Below, in pieces: positions 10,213 to 20,202 of a stretch of DNA of 27,015 bases. The position numbers were made by a program, and so were the translations under genes. The stretch is from contig NXFV01001354.1 in the NCBI GenBank assembly GCA_002803225.1, forward strand, positions 1 through 27,015, written 5' to 3'. The notes below the pieces were generated by a model. It saw only the letters and a list, made by a program, of their open reading frames with translations, ran no database searches and was not told the DNA's origin. The stretch comes from Gamarada debralockiae. Its lineage: Eukaryota; Ascomycota; Leotiomycetes; Helotiales; Hyphodiscaceae. The stretch's first letter is position 1, and each line of letters opens with the position of its first letter.

Positions 10213-11231
10213 ATGAATCTAGTGCAGTCTGAAGATTGCTCTGATCTGTTTTGTATAATAGTAGAGCTCAGATCAGGAGTCACAAGAATCAAGCTTCAGT
10301 GTCTCCTCATATTCAACAACAATCAAACAGGAAATATCTACACCCAAGCGATGAGTGTATCAATCCTGTCTATCACAGGAACATCCTGCTCCAGAGCACA
10401 GAGTCTCCTCTTCCGGCAGCCTCTCAAGCAGATGTAATTGTGCTCGGCAGCTTCATCCTTAGCATGATTACTCGATCACTCCCTCATTCATCTTCCACAC
10501 AATCACAAGCCACTGGCCAGAAGTACAGCGTTTCTAGCTGAACCTCGACTTCCTCGGCCTCCTGATCGCTGCGTCTGGTGGCTTCATTCCTGGACTTCGG
10601 TATAAATTCTACTATATTCCGCAGCAGGCCAAAATATTCTTAGTCATAGGAAGTTCGTGGCCAGTCGATATCCGCCACTGACGTCCAAAGGCAATCTCTG
10701 CGCGCAATCAATCACTGCGTACGGGACATTATTCGTGCCTATCTTCAGGACACCGCAATGGCGACCCATACACGCTATTGTCTTTGGTCTTATGGATTGT
10801 TGGCTTTTGCACCGGCATTCCCGGGGTTTTCGTGCATGGAATGGAAGAAATGCTTCTTCAAGGGGGGAAATTCTACGTCGTGGCCTCACTGTCGTACTTG
10901 GCGTGCGCAGGGTTCTTGTCGAATTAGACGATATTGTGTGATAAAATCACGAATGTATTGATATCTAAGGAGGGAAGAATTGTGGATTGCCAGAACCCGA
11001 TATATATATATATATATAAACAAGAGCATAGGTCTCAACTGACATTTCCACGCTGTATGAATTCCTAGCATCGGTGTTCGAGGAGATGGACTAACTAACA
11101 GGATTGCAGTCCCGATGGCCGGAATTGGGACCAGGGCGGTTTGACATACCGGTATGGGGTAATTCGCATCAGTTATTCCATATCGCCGGGTTTCTGGTCA
11201 TGTTGCCGCATATATTTGGGCTACTGTAAAG
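10213..11231 (+). pseudogene. Broken PAQR / adiponectin-receptor-like (Izh/haemolysin-III) gene
   Basis: Pieces of a PAQR seven-helix membrane protein lie in order on the plus strand but in different frames: NNNQTGNIYTQA (compare the family HNETGNIYTH), DVIVLGSFILSM, FHTITSHWPEVQRF-stop-LNLDFLGLLIAASGGFIPGL, then AYGTLFVPIFRTPQWRPI, GFCTGIPGVFVHGME, GKFYVVASLSYLACAGFL, and finally GRFDIPVWGNSHQLFH. The last piece holds the family's C-terminal zinc-site histidines (SHQxFH) and ends at TAA about 11229-11231. Damage includes a TAG at 10535-10537 where the family would have a residue after QRF, and shifts near 10475, about 10650 and about 10790. A remnant intron with CTAACTAAC and TTGCAG precedes the last exon. 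Intact relatives are thought to act in sterol, lipid and zinc homeostasis. The 5' limit is approximate. Confidence 0.8.
11001..11018. repeat. (TA)9 microsatellite
   Basis: A run of nine TA dinucleotides inside the remnant intron of the PAQR pseudogene. Confidence 0.9.
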
Positions 11232-11375
11232 CATTTCGTATCATAAGGAAGTTGGATGATACTGAATTAGTTTAAAGAGGCGCGGTTGCTGTTTCTGCTG
11301 TAGGATAGAAATGAACGAATGAGTGGTTCTCAAGTGAACTTCTCCAGTCCCCAATCGATCTTGACTGATCTGCCC

Positions 11376-11626
11376 TGTTGGCAAGTCTAGAAGATAAGGT
11401 GATATCTGTATGATGAGGAGAGACCGTATATAGTAGACCTTCGGTAAGACCGAAGGCATCGGAATAGCCGCCGGTCAGGCCGAATAGCCAGAGTCAGAAA
11501 TAGTAGATATAGGGAGTAGGTTGCGCCTTGTAGGGAAGATGGGAGAGGTCACGAATTGAAGAAAAATTGAGCCTATTTGGGACTAGGATACATGCTCGGC
11601 TTCATTAATTTGAACGTCTCACCATT
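11376..11626 (+). mobile_element. Diverged LTR fragment related to the solo LTR at 26417
   Basis: It begins TGTTGGCAAGTCTAGAAG and continues with GGTGATATCTG, matching the starts at 26417 and 26893. Further in it shares CCGAATAGC, GAATTGAAG and a GCCTATTT..GGACTAG block with the 26417 copy, in the same order and at similar spacing. The 3' terminus has no clear CAACA and no matching target duplication was found, so the right limit is approximate. It is older than the 26417 copy. Confidence 0.65.
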
Positions 11627-11647
11627 CTTACGAGGAGGCATTATCCA

Positions 11648-11917
11648 ATGACACACTACAACCGAGTTCGAACTGCGAATCGTTCATTCAATTCTACAGC
11701 CATCAGCAGGAAAGATTTTCGTGATGCCAAGAAAGGGGCTCAGGGGGGAAAAGTAGGCCTACCAAAGCGGACTAGCTTCTCGGCTCGGGAAAAGACCTTT
11801 CATTTCTGGCCTGACCTCGCTCAACCGTCAATCAACAAACTCATCAGCCTCTCTAACAATCTCTTCCTTTCCAGTCACTCATTCAAACACTTCTCTCTTA
11901 TTTCTCTTCTTCATTGA
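11648..11917 (+). other. Upstream ORF just before ERG2 (89 codons), doubtful
   Basis: A true ATG-to-TGA frame of 89 codons ends 6 nt before the ERG2 start codon. The predicted peptide is basic, then serine- and leucine-rich, with no family resemblance. If the ERG2 transcript starts upstream of 11648 this would act as an upstream ORF; otherwise it is chance. Confidence 0.25.
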
Positions 11918-11923
11918 GCGATA

Positions 11924-12755
11924 ATGCCTTCTCAAAAGTCCTCCTCACCTCCAAAACAGTGGACCAGCACTCTCACTTTCGTCGCCGTCATCGTCGCGCT
12001 TCTTTCAGCTCTCTTCTACTTCCTCGATTCGCACCTAAATTGGTTCTACATCTTCACGCCCTCAGAACTGCACGATCTGTCTCTGCGTGCAATTGGCGCT
12101 CACGGAAATGACACCCGTGCCGTGGTGGGGTTCATTGTTGGAGAGTTGAGCGAGAAGTTACCTGGCGGTTATATCAATTTAGATGAGGAGTGGATCTTCA
12201 ATAATGCTGGAGGTGCGATGGGTGCTATGTACATCATTCACGCCAGTGAGTTTACCCCGTCAATCGACTGTTTGAGTACCAGAATGAAGCAGTCACATGA
12301 CCTGTTGAATTAACGAACACCTTGCTGATTGACCATCTAGGCATCACGGAGTATCTCATCATTTTCGGTGTGCAAATTCACCTACCATTTCAGTATTCCA
12401 TTACTTATCATCTACAGGTACTGCAATAGGCACAGAAGGTCACACAGGCCGCCACACAGCCGACGATTACTTCCACATCCTAGCCGGCACTCAGCTCGCA
12501 TACACGCCAGGTTCCTACGAACCAGAGGTCTATCCCCAAGGAAGTGTGCACCATCTTCATCGCGGCACCGTCAAGCAGTACAAGATGGACGAAGCATGCT
12601 TTGCGCTCGAGTATGCCAGAGGTTGGATCCCGCCCATGCTGGGTTTCGGGTATGCGGATACTTTCACCAGCACCTTAGACTTCCCCACGTTGTGGAGAAC
12701 TACCTGGGTTACCGGTAGAGAGATGATCTTGAACCTTGCAAGGGGCAAGTTGTAG
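11924..12755 (+). CDS. ERG2: C-8 sterol isomerase
   Basis: Exons 11924-12245, 12341-12367 and 12418-12755 (introns 95 and 50 nt, donors GTGAGT and GTGTGC) give 228 aa, close to yeast Erg2 (222 aa). ERG2 shifts the sterol double bond from C8 to C7 (fecosterol to episterol) in the ER during ergosterol synthesis and is the target of morpholine fungicides. One N-terminal membrane helix sits at about 15-35 (TFVAVIVALLSALFYFL). Family blocks follow: HDLSLRAIGAHGNDT, GYINLDEEWIFNNAGGAMGA, GTEGHTGRHTADDYFHIL, then CFALEYARGWIPPMLGF and ADTFTSTLDFPTLWRTTW. The Glu in ALEYARG lines up with the ligand-binding Glu of the related sigma-1 receptor. The 27-nt middle exon is unusually small. Neighbours show no sterol gene cluster, although a broken PAQR gene lies 0.7 kb upstream. 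Confidence 0.96.
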
Positions 12756-13357
12756 ACTGAGTGAAATGGCTGGCATGGGAGATGGAGAAAGGGATTGTGA
12801 GATTAGGGAGTTGGTTCCCAGTTGTATTTTGCTCTTCCGAAGCGAGAGAATTAATTAATAACAGGGTATTCAAGACAAGTCCCATATGCAACGAAGCAAA
12901 TATGGGTTTTCAGCAGCCCGAAGATGCAGTGCCCGAAGATGCAGTGCCCGAAGATGCAGTGCCCGAAGATGCAGTGCAACCTCCAAGCTCTGTTTTTATC
13001 CCTCAGTCGCTTGCAAAATGTGAGGAACCTGACAGCAGGTCCCCAAACCGAGCCATGTGAGTATACGTGCCATACAAGGTTCTTCCAATTGGTAAGGACT
13101 CTCACGTGACGCTCATCGACTGATCTAGCAACTGTACATATACTCGCTCAGCTCTTGAGCCTTTCCCTTCTTTCCTTTCCTTCTAGCTTAGTATTTTCGT
13201 TATCTCGACTTGTTAGCTAGAGAATAGAGGTTATTTCCCCTAGACTTTGGCCAGTATCGTGGCAGTCAGGGTATTGTCAAATGCGGCCCACCACCTAACT
13301 GACTCAAGTCAACTTCTGATAGGTTAACTCCAAACTTGCCTAAGATGGAGTCTTTTC
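12756..13357. other. ERG2 3' flank with a short tandem repeat; otherwise nothing
   Basis: The segment runs from the ERG2 stop to the end of the gag relic. It contains the 4 x 15 bp repeat at 12917-12976 and a CACGTG at 13103-13108. No gene was recognised. Confidence 0.5.
12917..12976. repeat. Perfect 4 x 15-bp tandem repeat
   Basis: The unit CCCGAAGATGCAGTG occurs four times in a row without mismatch, about 160 bp after the ERG2 stop codon. In one plus frame it would read PEDAV repeats, but that frame starts with GTG and looks non-coding. The perfect identity suggests a young, length-variable minisatellite. Confidence 0.95.
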
Positions 13358-14362
13358 CTAGGCGTCTTCTTGTCCCGACTCGTACGCAACTTCATCTTCG
13401 TCTTCCTCTATTTCCTTCAAGTCTACACGCTTTGGTTCAGGGCAGTCGTACGAGAAGTGGCCAAGCTTGCTGCAGTTGAAGCAAGTAGTAGGTTTAGGCA
13501 CAGTGGTCGAGGCGGGGGTCCAAAGACGTCGATTATCAGACGGCGGAGCTAGGCTCGATCGAGCTGCAAGCGTAGTTGAGAGGGGAGGAAGAGGTCGAGT
13601 CTCGCGGGCCGTATGTGCTGGCATCGTAGCTTCAGTACTCGAGAGAGTCTTTCTTCCTTAAATCGCTTTTGACGGTCAATGTGGGTCGAGATTTGTCTGA
13701 GTACTGAGTCGAGCATAAGGCAACGCGTAGCGAGCTTCTCATACGTATTAAGGTCTATGAGGGTTGCAGCAAGGCGCTCTTGCAGCTGCGAAATAATCTT
13801 GTCTAACAAGTCCATATGAAGATTCTCAGCAGGGACTTAGCCTTCACTGGCGGAAGGTCGTCTGGAATTCCGAAATGTCTGGCTGGCCTTAATCATTAAT
13901 CGGCCGCAGGCGCAGCGTGTGTCGCGTGTCTTGTTCGGTCCACATACTATAGATAGTAGCTAGGTGTTGGACCATCTCAGCAGTCGAAGTGAATCGAAGC
14001 AGGGAATCTTCATCAAATCGTGAGAGTAAGTGTTTCTGTGCGTCTCCAGTCGTACGGTTGAAAAGGTAGAACATCTTGTCTTCTTCTGTGGCGTAGCGGT
14101 CTGCGTTGGTTCGTAGCTTGCCTTTGATTTAAATGCGCCAGGCTTCGAAGGTAGGGTCAATACCATTTGATAGTGGATTGGGGTCAGGGAGCCTCTTCGA
14201 GCGCTTGTAATCAGTTTGCGAGTTATCTGAAGTACGTGTCTGTTCGATAGTCTGTCTGACTGTTTGATCGACTATTTGAGAGGGTTGACGGGAGCAAGAG
14301 CGGCCACGAGATTCGTCGCGGGCCTGTAGAAGGCGCAAGAGCTGGACCATCTTCTGGTCCAT
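13358..14362 (-). pseudogene. Decayed gag of an LTR retrotransposon (CCHC zinc knuckle)
   Basis: On the minus strand a gag-like protein starts at ATG 14362 (MDQKMVQLLRLLQARDESRG), passes DPTFEAWRI, then a TAA at 14131-14129 followed in frame by IKGKLRTNADRYATEEDK and MFYLFNRTTGDAQKHLL, MVQHLATIYS. After a frame change it continues with MDLLDKIISQLQERLA and, after another change near 13640, MPAHTARETRP and the zinc knuckle CFNCSKLGHFSYDC (C-x2-C-x4-H-x4-C, 13442-13483). It ends with an acidic tail at 13358. The order (capsid-like helical part, then knuckle) is that of fungal Ty3/gypsy-type gag. No protease, reverse transcriptase or integrase follows. At least one nonsense change and two frameshifts make it inactive. 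Confidence 0.8.
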
Positions 14363-15295
14363 ATTGCTTACTGATTTCCTTTCTTAGCTGGGTTAGTTTG
14401 GTGAGCTTGTACTTGAGCGGGAAGTACTTGTACTTTCATTGTCGTCGCTAGCTTCGCTCTTCGAGGACTCCGGGAGCGCAGGGTATAGAGTTATGAGTTG
14501 TTTGCGCTTCGCGGGACTTCTAGTTCGTGTTGCTATGTTGGCTACGTTTGTTTGTGTTGTTATATCGTGACTGTTTAATTTGTGGGTTATTCTTGAATGC
14601 CTTCCCAGGCGAAGGAAAGAGCGGTATCACTAGCTTTGACCCCTGCGCCAACTGACCAAAAAGGCACAAGAATAACGTTGGGGTCTTATTCGCTATTCTA
14701 TTATATAAAGGTGACCCCTAATGCCCACACATACCGCAGCATGCCGTGCACCAGCGCTGTCATTGATTGATTGATTGATTGATTTATCCTTTTAACGTGC
14801 TGTGTAAGTCGAAGACTATAGTAGCACGGCCAGAAAAAGCCTCAGAATCCCAGCGAGTCTAATATGTGGAAAGCAGCCTCTTGACACTGAACTGTACCCA
14901 AAAATCCAGCTTCTGCTTTACCAGTCGAGAATGGTAAGTGGTCGAATATGTTCCTAGGGACATTGGAGACATAATCTCGCGGCAGGTTCTTCTTCCTGCA
15001 GCATAACCAAGGCAAACCCCGAATCTCCCCCTTCCCTCACTCTCCCCTCTACCCACGACCTTCCTCTACCCTTACTCAGCCTTCCCACTGGTGCGACTTT
15101 CCTCCAAACCTGACCTTCATCGACATATATATTCGGTGCATGTGTCGTATCAGGAGTAGGTATATTGTAATCGTGAGTTCCTAAACTCGTAAATGCTGGG
15201 CAGGTAACTTTGTATCTTCGTGAGTGTAGGATCGAGAATCGAGGTCGTGGAAACTCTGCGTCGCTGCCCCAGAAGGCTCCGACCGATCGATCGTG
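14363..15295. other. Leader of the gag relic and unassigned DNA
   Basis: No gene was recognised. On the minus strand a TTGGCGCAGG stretch near 14646-14655 lies where a retrotransposon primer-binding site could be, about 290 bp before the gag ATG, but no flanking LTR pair could be matched. An (ATTG)n run occurs at 14762-14784. Confidence 0.4.
14762..14784. repeat. (ATTG)n microsatellite
   Basis: Nearly six copies of a 4-bp ATTG unit in a row. Confidence 0.85.
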
Positions 15296-16285
15296 CTAGG
15301 GGGTTCCACTGAACACCTCGGTGTAGTCCTGCTCGCTACACAGGTAGTCGTTTTTCGATCTTTCGTTGATTCTGTGCTTTGTCGTGGTGGCTGCCTCTGT
15401 TTTGTGGCCACGGCGGCCACAACTCCGACCGTCGAATTCGGTCTCAAGCTCGGCTCTCCAGACAACGCTGAAGGTTCGTAAGGGACACCTCGTACAGATG
15501 CTTGAGAAAAGAGAGCATTTGGGTACTCTCCCCGTCCTCCTTTGGACGTCCCCCGCGCGGTCACAGAGAGTGTACTCAAAAATGACTTCTCCCTTCTCCT
15601 TTAACACGCTAAGCTTATCAATAAAAGATTGGTTTAGCCGCTTCCCCTGCCTTTGTTCTCGAGATATTTGTATAGTGTGGTTAAAGATATCACAAGAGAT
15701 AATCTCGATATCAGGGTGTTCAGCTTCGAGAGATGCTTTCGTTCGAGCAGCACTAATCCCCGCAGCATAGTTGGCATCGATAAGACGTTTTTGAGCAGTG
15801 TTGAGACAACCGTGTTCGTAGTAGGAAGCTGGGTCGTTAATATCATGGTTGTGCTCTCCTCTTCCTTCTATATACCGCAGTTGCCATGTCCCATCAGGGC
15901 GCTGGTTGACCTTCATTCTGACTTTACAGTCCGTTTTCTTCGAGCTCTTCTCCTTCTTCCGGTATTTCTCGTTCATCCCCTTCCCATTGTACTCTCTACC
16001 ATGCTTGCAGATCAAGAACTTGATATATCGGCTCCTTTATCAGCTCTCTTCCTTCCTCCTCTCCCTTCTATTATATAGTAACCAGCTAACTTTGCGTATT
16101 CACAAGCCGACGATTTCAGCTCCTTCCACGTTCGGAAACGAAGCCTCCGGAGGCAGTGATAATGGTATACACTGATTGTCCCGTGTAGGGAACGAGTTGG
16201 ATGCTATTCCTGATGCGCAAGCAGCAGCGAGATTGGCATTATATTCAGCTGTAACGGCTGCTTCAGGGGCAGCAGGGTCAGGCAT
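15296..16285 (-). pseudogene. Decayed Mutator-like transposase, N-terminal FAR1-type DNA-binding part
   Basis: An ATG at 16285 opens MPDPAAPEAAVTAEYNAN and runs to SFPNVEGAEIVGL, then TGA. The same frame, after further stops near 16040, resumes with RYIKFLICKHGREYNGKG, KKTDCKVRMKVNQRPDG and YIEGRGEHNHDI. The Cys-Cys-His-x-His spacing is that of the FAR1/WRKY-GCM1 domain of Mutator-like (Hop-type) elements. The following helical region (SLEAEHPDIEI ... SFIDKLSVLKEKGEVIFEY) usually leads into the MULE DDE transposase domain. Here it runs into unrelated sequence after LCDRAGDVQ near 15560 and stops at 15296. The catalytic domain is missing, so this is a truncated or internally deleted copy. No terminal inverted repeats were found. 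Confidence 0.72.
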
Positions 16286-17001
16286 ATCGAGAGAGTGTTG
16301 ATACTGATCGAATTGGATGGTTATTGGATATAAAATCCCACGAATGCTCGATAATGCCTAGGGCCAGAATTCTATGATGTTTAGTATGGGAAATTATGCT
16401 CCAACAAGACTGGGCACACCGCCTACATATTGGGTTAGGAGGGTAGGGGGGACTGCGCATCCGGAGGGGGAATCACCAGCCAGCAGTGCAGCTATTCGGT
16501 AGGAATTGCACCGCAGGAGCGAGGACGTCGTAACAAGGCGGCCGCACTGACGCTATTCCCATGCTGACTACCATGACGGAGAGGTTGCGTGCAGGAGAGG
16601 ACGGTTCAAACAGCTATCAAAATTACATCTCCCCCTTAAGACGTCGCAACTCCTAGAGCTTCATAAAGGGACGATGGCATGCCATTAGGAGTGATCATCA
16701 GATTTGATACCTTAGGCATCACAACTATGGCCTGAGTGCCTGAAGAGACGCAGACGATCCTACATTTCAATTCGCGACAATTCATCATGTTTTCACCGCC
16801 CACGACCCAGCTCAATTAATTCTTATCTGAGTTCCCAGACTTGAAGTCCGGCGATTGCAATCCGACGAACAGAGCAGACAACATACAATGTAACCCTTAA
16901 CACCGGTCCTCATAACGTCTTTCGAGGACACGATCTCGCGGCAGCGGCCTCTATGACTTCCCTCCCAGACGATTCCGCCATCTCTGTAAAGCTCTCCGAA
17001 G
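16286..17001. other. Intergenic, upstream of the RBR ligase gene
   Basis: No coding frame with family resemblance. The right part should hold the promoter of the gene starting at 17002. Confidence 0.45.
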
Positions 17002-18398
17002 ATGACTGCTAATGCCATGGCCACTGTATTCGACTTTATGGACGAAGCTAGCGCGGCCTTGATAATTCAACTTCAGATTCAAGACAGCCTACAACTCTCC
17101 GAAGCATATAGGACAAAGGGCAAAGGCCGGGAAGGCGAGCTGTCAGACTCACAGCTCTCACTAAACTTGTATCGAGAGGATTTGCAGCGCAATGCTTTTA
17201 TACTTGCCGACCGGCAGATGACAAGAAGCATCGCTCGGGCTTGTCAAACTGATGGGGAGATTCTCATAACATCGCTATCTCAAGAGCAAACCGCAGCGAG
17301 CGACCGACAGACGGCGTGCAGACTTAGTGGTATTGCAGATCCGAACCCCATCCCACCACGGACAGTCACTTCTGAGGAGGTGGACGAAGAATTACTTGCA
17401 AAGCTTTCAGCCCTCTACATACAAGCCCCTGCCGAAGTCGAATCTGCCACAATAGAAGCGGTTTCCGATCGCCAGCCAGAGTCATCTAGCTGGGCGGCCA
17501 CGAGAGAGACAGCTCGAGCCTTGAACCGCCGCTGCACAGCTTGTCAAGAGCTCATTCGATTCTTTGATACGGCCCGAGTTCCCTGCAATCATGAATACTG
17601 CAGAGACTGTCTGCAAGATCTATTTCGCGCATCTATGACTGATGACTCGCTATTTCCTCCCCGGTGCTGTCGTCAGCCCATTACTATTGGAGCTGTGCGG
17701 ATTTTCCTGACTGCAGGGCTTATAACACAGTACGAGCAGAAGACGGTCGAATTCAACACGCCAGATCGAACATACTGCTCCAATCCCCTTTGCTCAGCCT
17801 TTATCCGCTCAGAGGGCATCGTGAATGAGCAGGCCACATGTCCGGACTGTAGCACCGTAACATGCACGCTGTGCAAAGCCGCCAGCCACGGGGGAGACTG
17901 CCCCGCCGACACAGCACTTCAGCAAGTACTGCAAACTGCCGATGAGAATGGGTGGCAGCGCTGCTACTCCTGCCGCCGACTAGTAGAGCTTGATATTGGA
18001 TGCAATCATATCACGTTCGTCTTATCTCTCTATCCCCTCGATTCCAAAGTCTTGCTAAGTTACCTAGCTGCCATTGTGGAGCGCAATTCTGCTACATCTG
18101 CGCACAACGCTGGAAGACATGTGCTTGTGAACAATGGAACGAAGAACGTCTGCTAAGCCGCGCGAACCAAGTCGTAGCTCGTCGGCCAGTGGCCAATAAT
18201 CCCTTACAAGTAAGGGCCCAGGTTGCTGCGGCGGCGCAGAATCTGAGGGATCGGCATAATTGTGATCATGGGAGCTGGCTGTACGTCAGGGGGCAACATC
18301 GTTGTGAGGAGTGTTACCATATGCTGCCGTCGTTTATTTTCGAGTGTAGGCAGTGTCACATTCAGGTTTGCAAGAGGTGTAGGATGAACAGGTTGTGA
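17002..18398 (+). CDS. RBR-type (RING1-IBR-RING2) E3 ubiquitin ligase
   Basis: Exons 17002-18014 and 18068-18398, with a 53-nt intron (GTTCGT..CTAG) inside the RING2 motif, give 447 aa. The N-terminal 100 residues (LIIQLQIQDSL, FILADRQMTRSIARA) are a helical module common in fungal RBR expansions. RING1 spans C178-C181 to C222/C223 with CNHEYC. The IBR follows at about C259-C300 (YCSNPLC, CPDC, CTLC, HGGDC). RING2 is CYSC ... GCNHITCHCGAQFCYIC at about 321-349. The Cys in HITC (about 339) matches the catalytic thioester Cys of RBR ligases such as HHARI. The protein should accept ubiquitin from an E2 on that Cys and transfer it to substrates. A tail of Cys/His pairs (NCDHGSW, CEECYHM, CRQCHIQVCKRC) suggests one more zinc-binding module. 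The substrate is unknown. Confidence 0.92.
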
Positions 18399-19292
18399 AA
18401 TGGAATTGATTTATGAGCTTCTCTTAACTTAAACACTAATCTCACCTATGCAACTGGATTCCCCTTTGGTCTTTATATTCTAGAAGATAGTGGAAAGGAA
18501 ATGTCTACGTAACATAATAAAGTATAATTCTCAGCCAAACCCAACGCCACAGATGCACTTGAGCTGAATTGAGGCCGACATAACTCCCAATAGCTATACA
18601 CCCAAAGAAGGAAGTTGCCATGTGATTAGGAAGAAAAAGAAAAAGAAATTAAAAAGAGCAATATGGGAAGACTACTATGTCAGAGGTTGATCTTCTAGAC
18701 TGTCGCCACATGATTCTTGAAATGCATTACACTGTCGAAAAACAGCCCCTCGTCATTGCAGAGCACTTTGGATCCCAACAGACAGGCGAATATGGGCTCC
18801 ATCACCTCGCTGGTACCTCTTATGGAGCACCTGGGTTGCAACGAATGCTCATATGCGTGAAGGCCCGGGTGAGTCCATCATCAAAATAACCAAATTTAGC
18901 CAAGCGCTCATGGGGATCCCTGTTCTACGCAAACTCGAGGGGAAGCCGATTTTCCAAGCAACTGTACCAACAAATCTCGACCCAAACCAACATATAGAAA
19001 TCTCTGAATTAAGGAATTACATTATTAAGATAATATGGGGAAAGGAAATTTAAATAGCTGACTTCCCAACTTCCAATGCAATGCACCGTCCACAACCGTC
19101 TTTTCTACAGGTACAGGTCATACGCCTGAACATGAACGCCAGTCCTCGAAGTGATTCGAATCCGCGTGACTGTCGTTAGGTCTTTCGTCCAAACTCCACA
19201 CCGCATCCAAGTGCTTTATTGCTGTTTTACATCCCAAATATATCAACAAAAGAAAAGGATCCAACAGAGGAGAATGCGTCCATCAACACTCG
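18399..19292. other. Intergenic, nothing recognised
   Basis: AT-rich sequence with an A/G-rich run near 18630-18660. Short open frames at 18677-18889 and 18853-19053 show no family resemblance. GATTCGAATCC near 19154 resembles a tRNA B box, but no cloverleaf could be drawn around it. Confidence 0.45.
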
Positions 19293-20202
19293 TTATGCAT
19301 TATTCAGATATCCACTGACAAGTTGCTGCCCGCTAGTTTGAGGTATCGCCACACCAGTTGCGTTCTTAAGATAACACCTGGAGTTCCTCCCTGGATCGGC
19401 AGCGGAGAATATCACCCAGGTGGCGGCCACGCATTGGCCTTTCGTCGTAGAGTTCCCAGTATATTGAGCACAATAGTCCAAACAAGCATCAAAGCTGTTT
19501 TCCACCTTGTTTGCTACATCGATGTATTGACCGTCTGGTGGCTGGATATCGGTTGCACAAGCTTGAAGGAATGTATATGGGGTGACTGTGGAGTTGTACG
19601 TGTCATTATTGATATTCGGGCATCCGGCTACATCGACAATCATCGTTGTGGTAGCCGGGGAGGCTGAGGTGGTTGTTGATGTGGGGACTGTCGTGTTGCT
19701 TGAGTGACTCGAGCTGCTGTTCAGGTCAAGTTAGTCACTAGCTCACAGCTAAGGGAGGGAGAAAGGGTGCCTACCTCGACTTGTTCTTCGCTGCAATTGC
19801 CCCTCCAATTCCGCCTCCTATCCCGCCTCCGATTATGAAGGCCAGGATAACCAGGATGATTGTAGTAACCGGCCCACCGACTTTCCGGCCGTTGTATCTT
19901 TGCTCTGCAGCCACTTGGACTTCATAAGACGATAGATCATACGCAGGGCCAGGCGTCTGATACTCTCTTTCAGTCCCACGGGGGCTGCTCACAGAAGCAG
20001 GTGTCTCGTAGCCTCCCCCATCTCCAAGCGTAAGTGATCGATTATCAAGTCCCGGACTTCGATTATCTGCCACTTGCTTCTCATAGTGGGTGCCTTTTTT
20101 CCGCTTGAATCTGTCCAGATGCGACTGTGAATTGGCAACATATATATCGGACTGCTGAGGAACGACTTCAGGCGCTTCGCTCGATTTACGTAGAGGTCGC
20201 AT
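19293..20202 (-). CDS. Single-pass membrane protein with apple/PAN-like ectodomain
   Basis: Exons 20202-19775 and 19716-19293 (58-nt intron) give 283 aa. The acceptor is a NAGNAG (CAGCAG), so a one-residue variant is possible. Residues 1-110 are polar and probably cytosolic. A membrane helix at about 112-137 contains a strong glycine zipper (FIIGGGIGGGIGGAIAA). A Ser/Thr linker (SSSSSHSSNTTVPTSTTTSA), likely O-glycosylated, leads to a C-terminal domain of about 110 residues with six or so cysteines (ACATDI, DACLDYCAQY, GQCVAATW, RCYLKNATG) in an apple/PAN-like arrangement and several NxT/S sites. There is no signal peptide; the helix probably acts as a signal anchor. This cytosol-TM-linker-Cys layout is common among uncharacterised surface proteins of filamentous ascomycetes. 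The ligand is unknown. Confidence 0.85.

Noticed and set aside
12761..13060. 99-codon frame containing PEDAV repeats
   Set aside because: It starts with GTG just after the ERG2 stop, and its only distinctive part is the 15-bp tandem repeat.
14363..14660. A full 5' LTR and primer-binding site for the gag relic
   Set aside because: A TTGGCGC-containing stretch exists, but no LTR boundary or matching second LTR could be identified by eye.
16527..16538. GTCGTAACAAGG, identical to part of the conserved 3' end of SSU rRNA
   Set aside because: Only 12 bases match and the flanks do not resemble rDNA.
19150..19165. GATTCGAATCC, tRNA B-box-like
   Set aside because: No A box at the right distance and no acceptor-stem pairing could be found.
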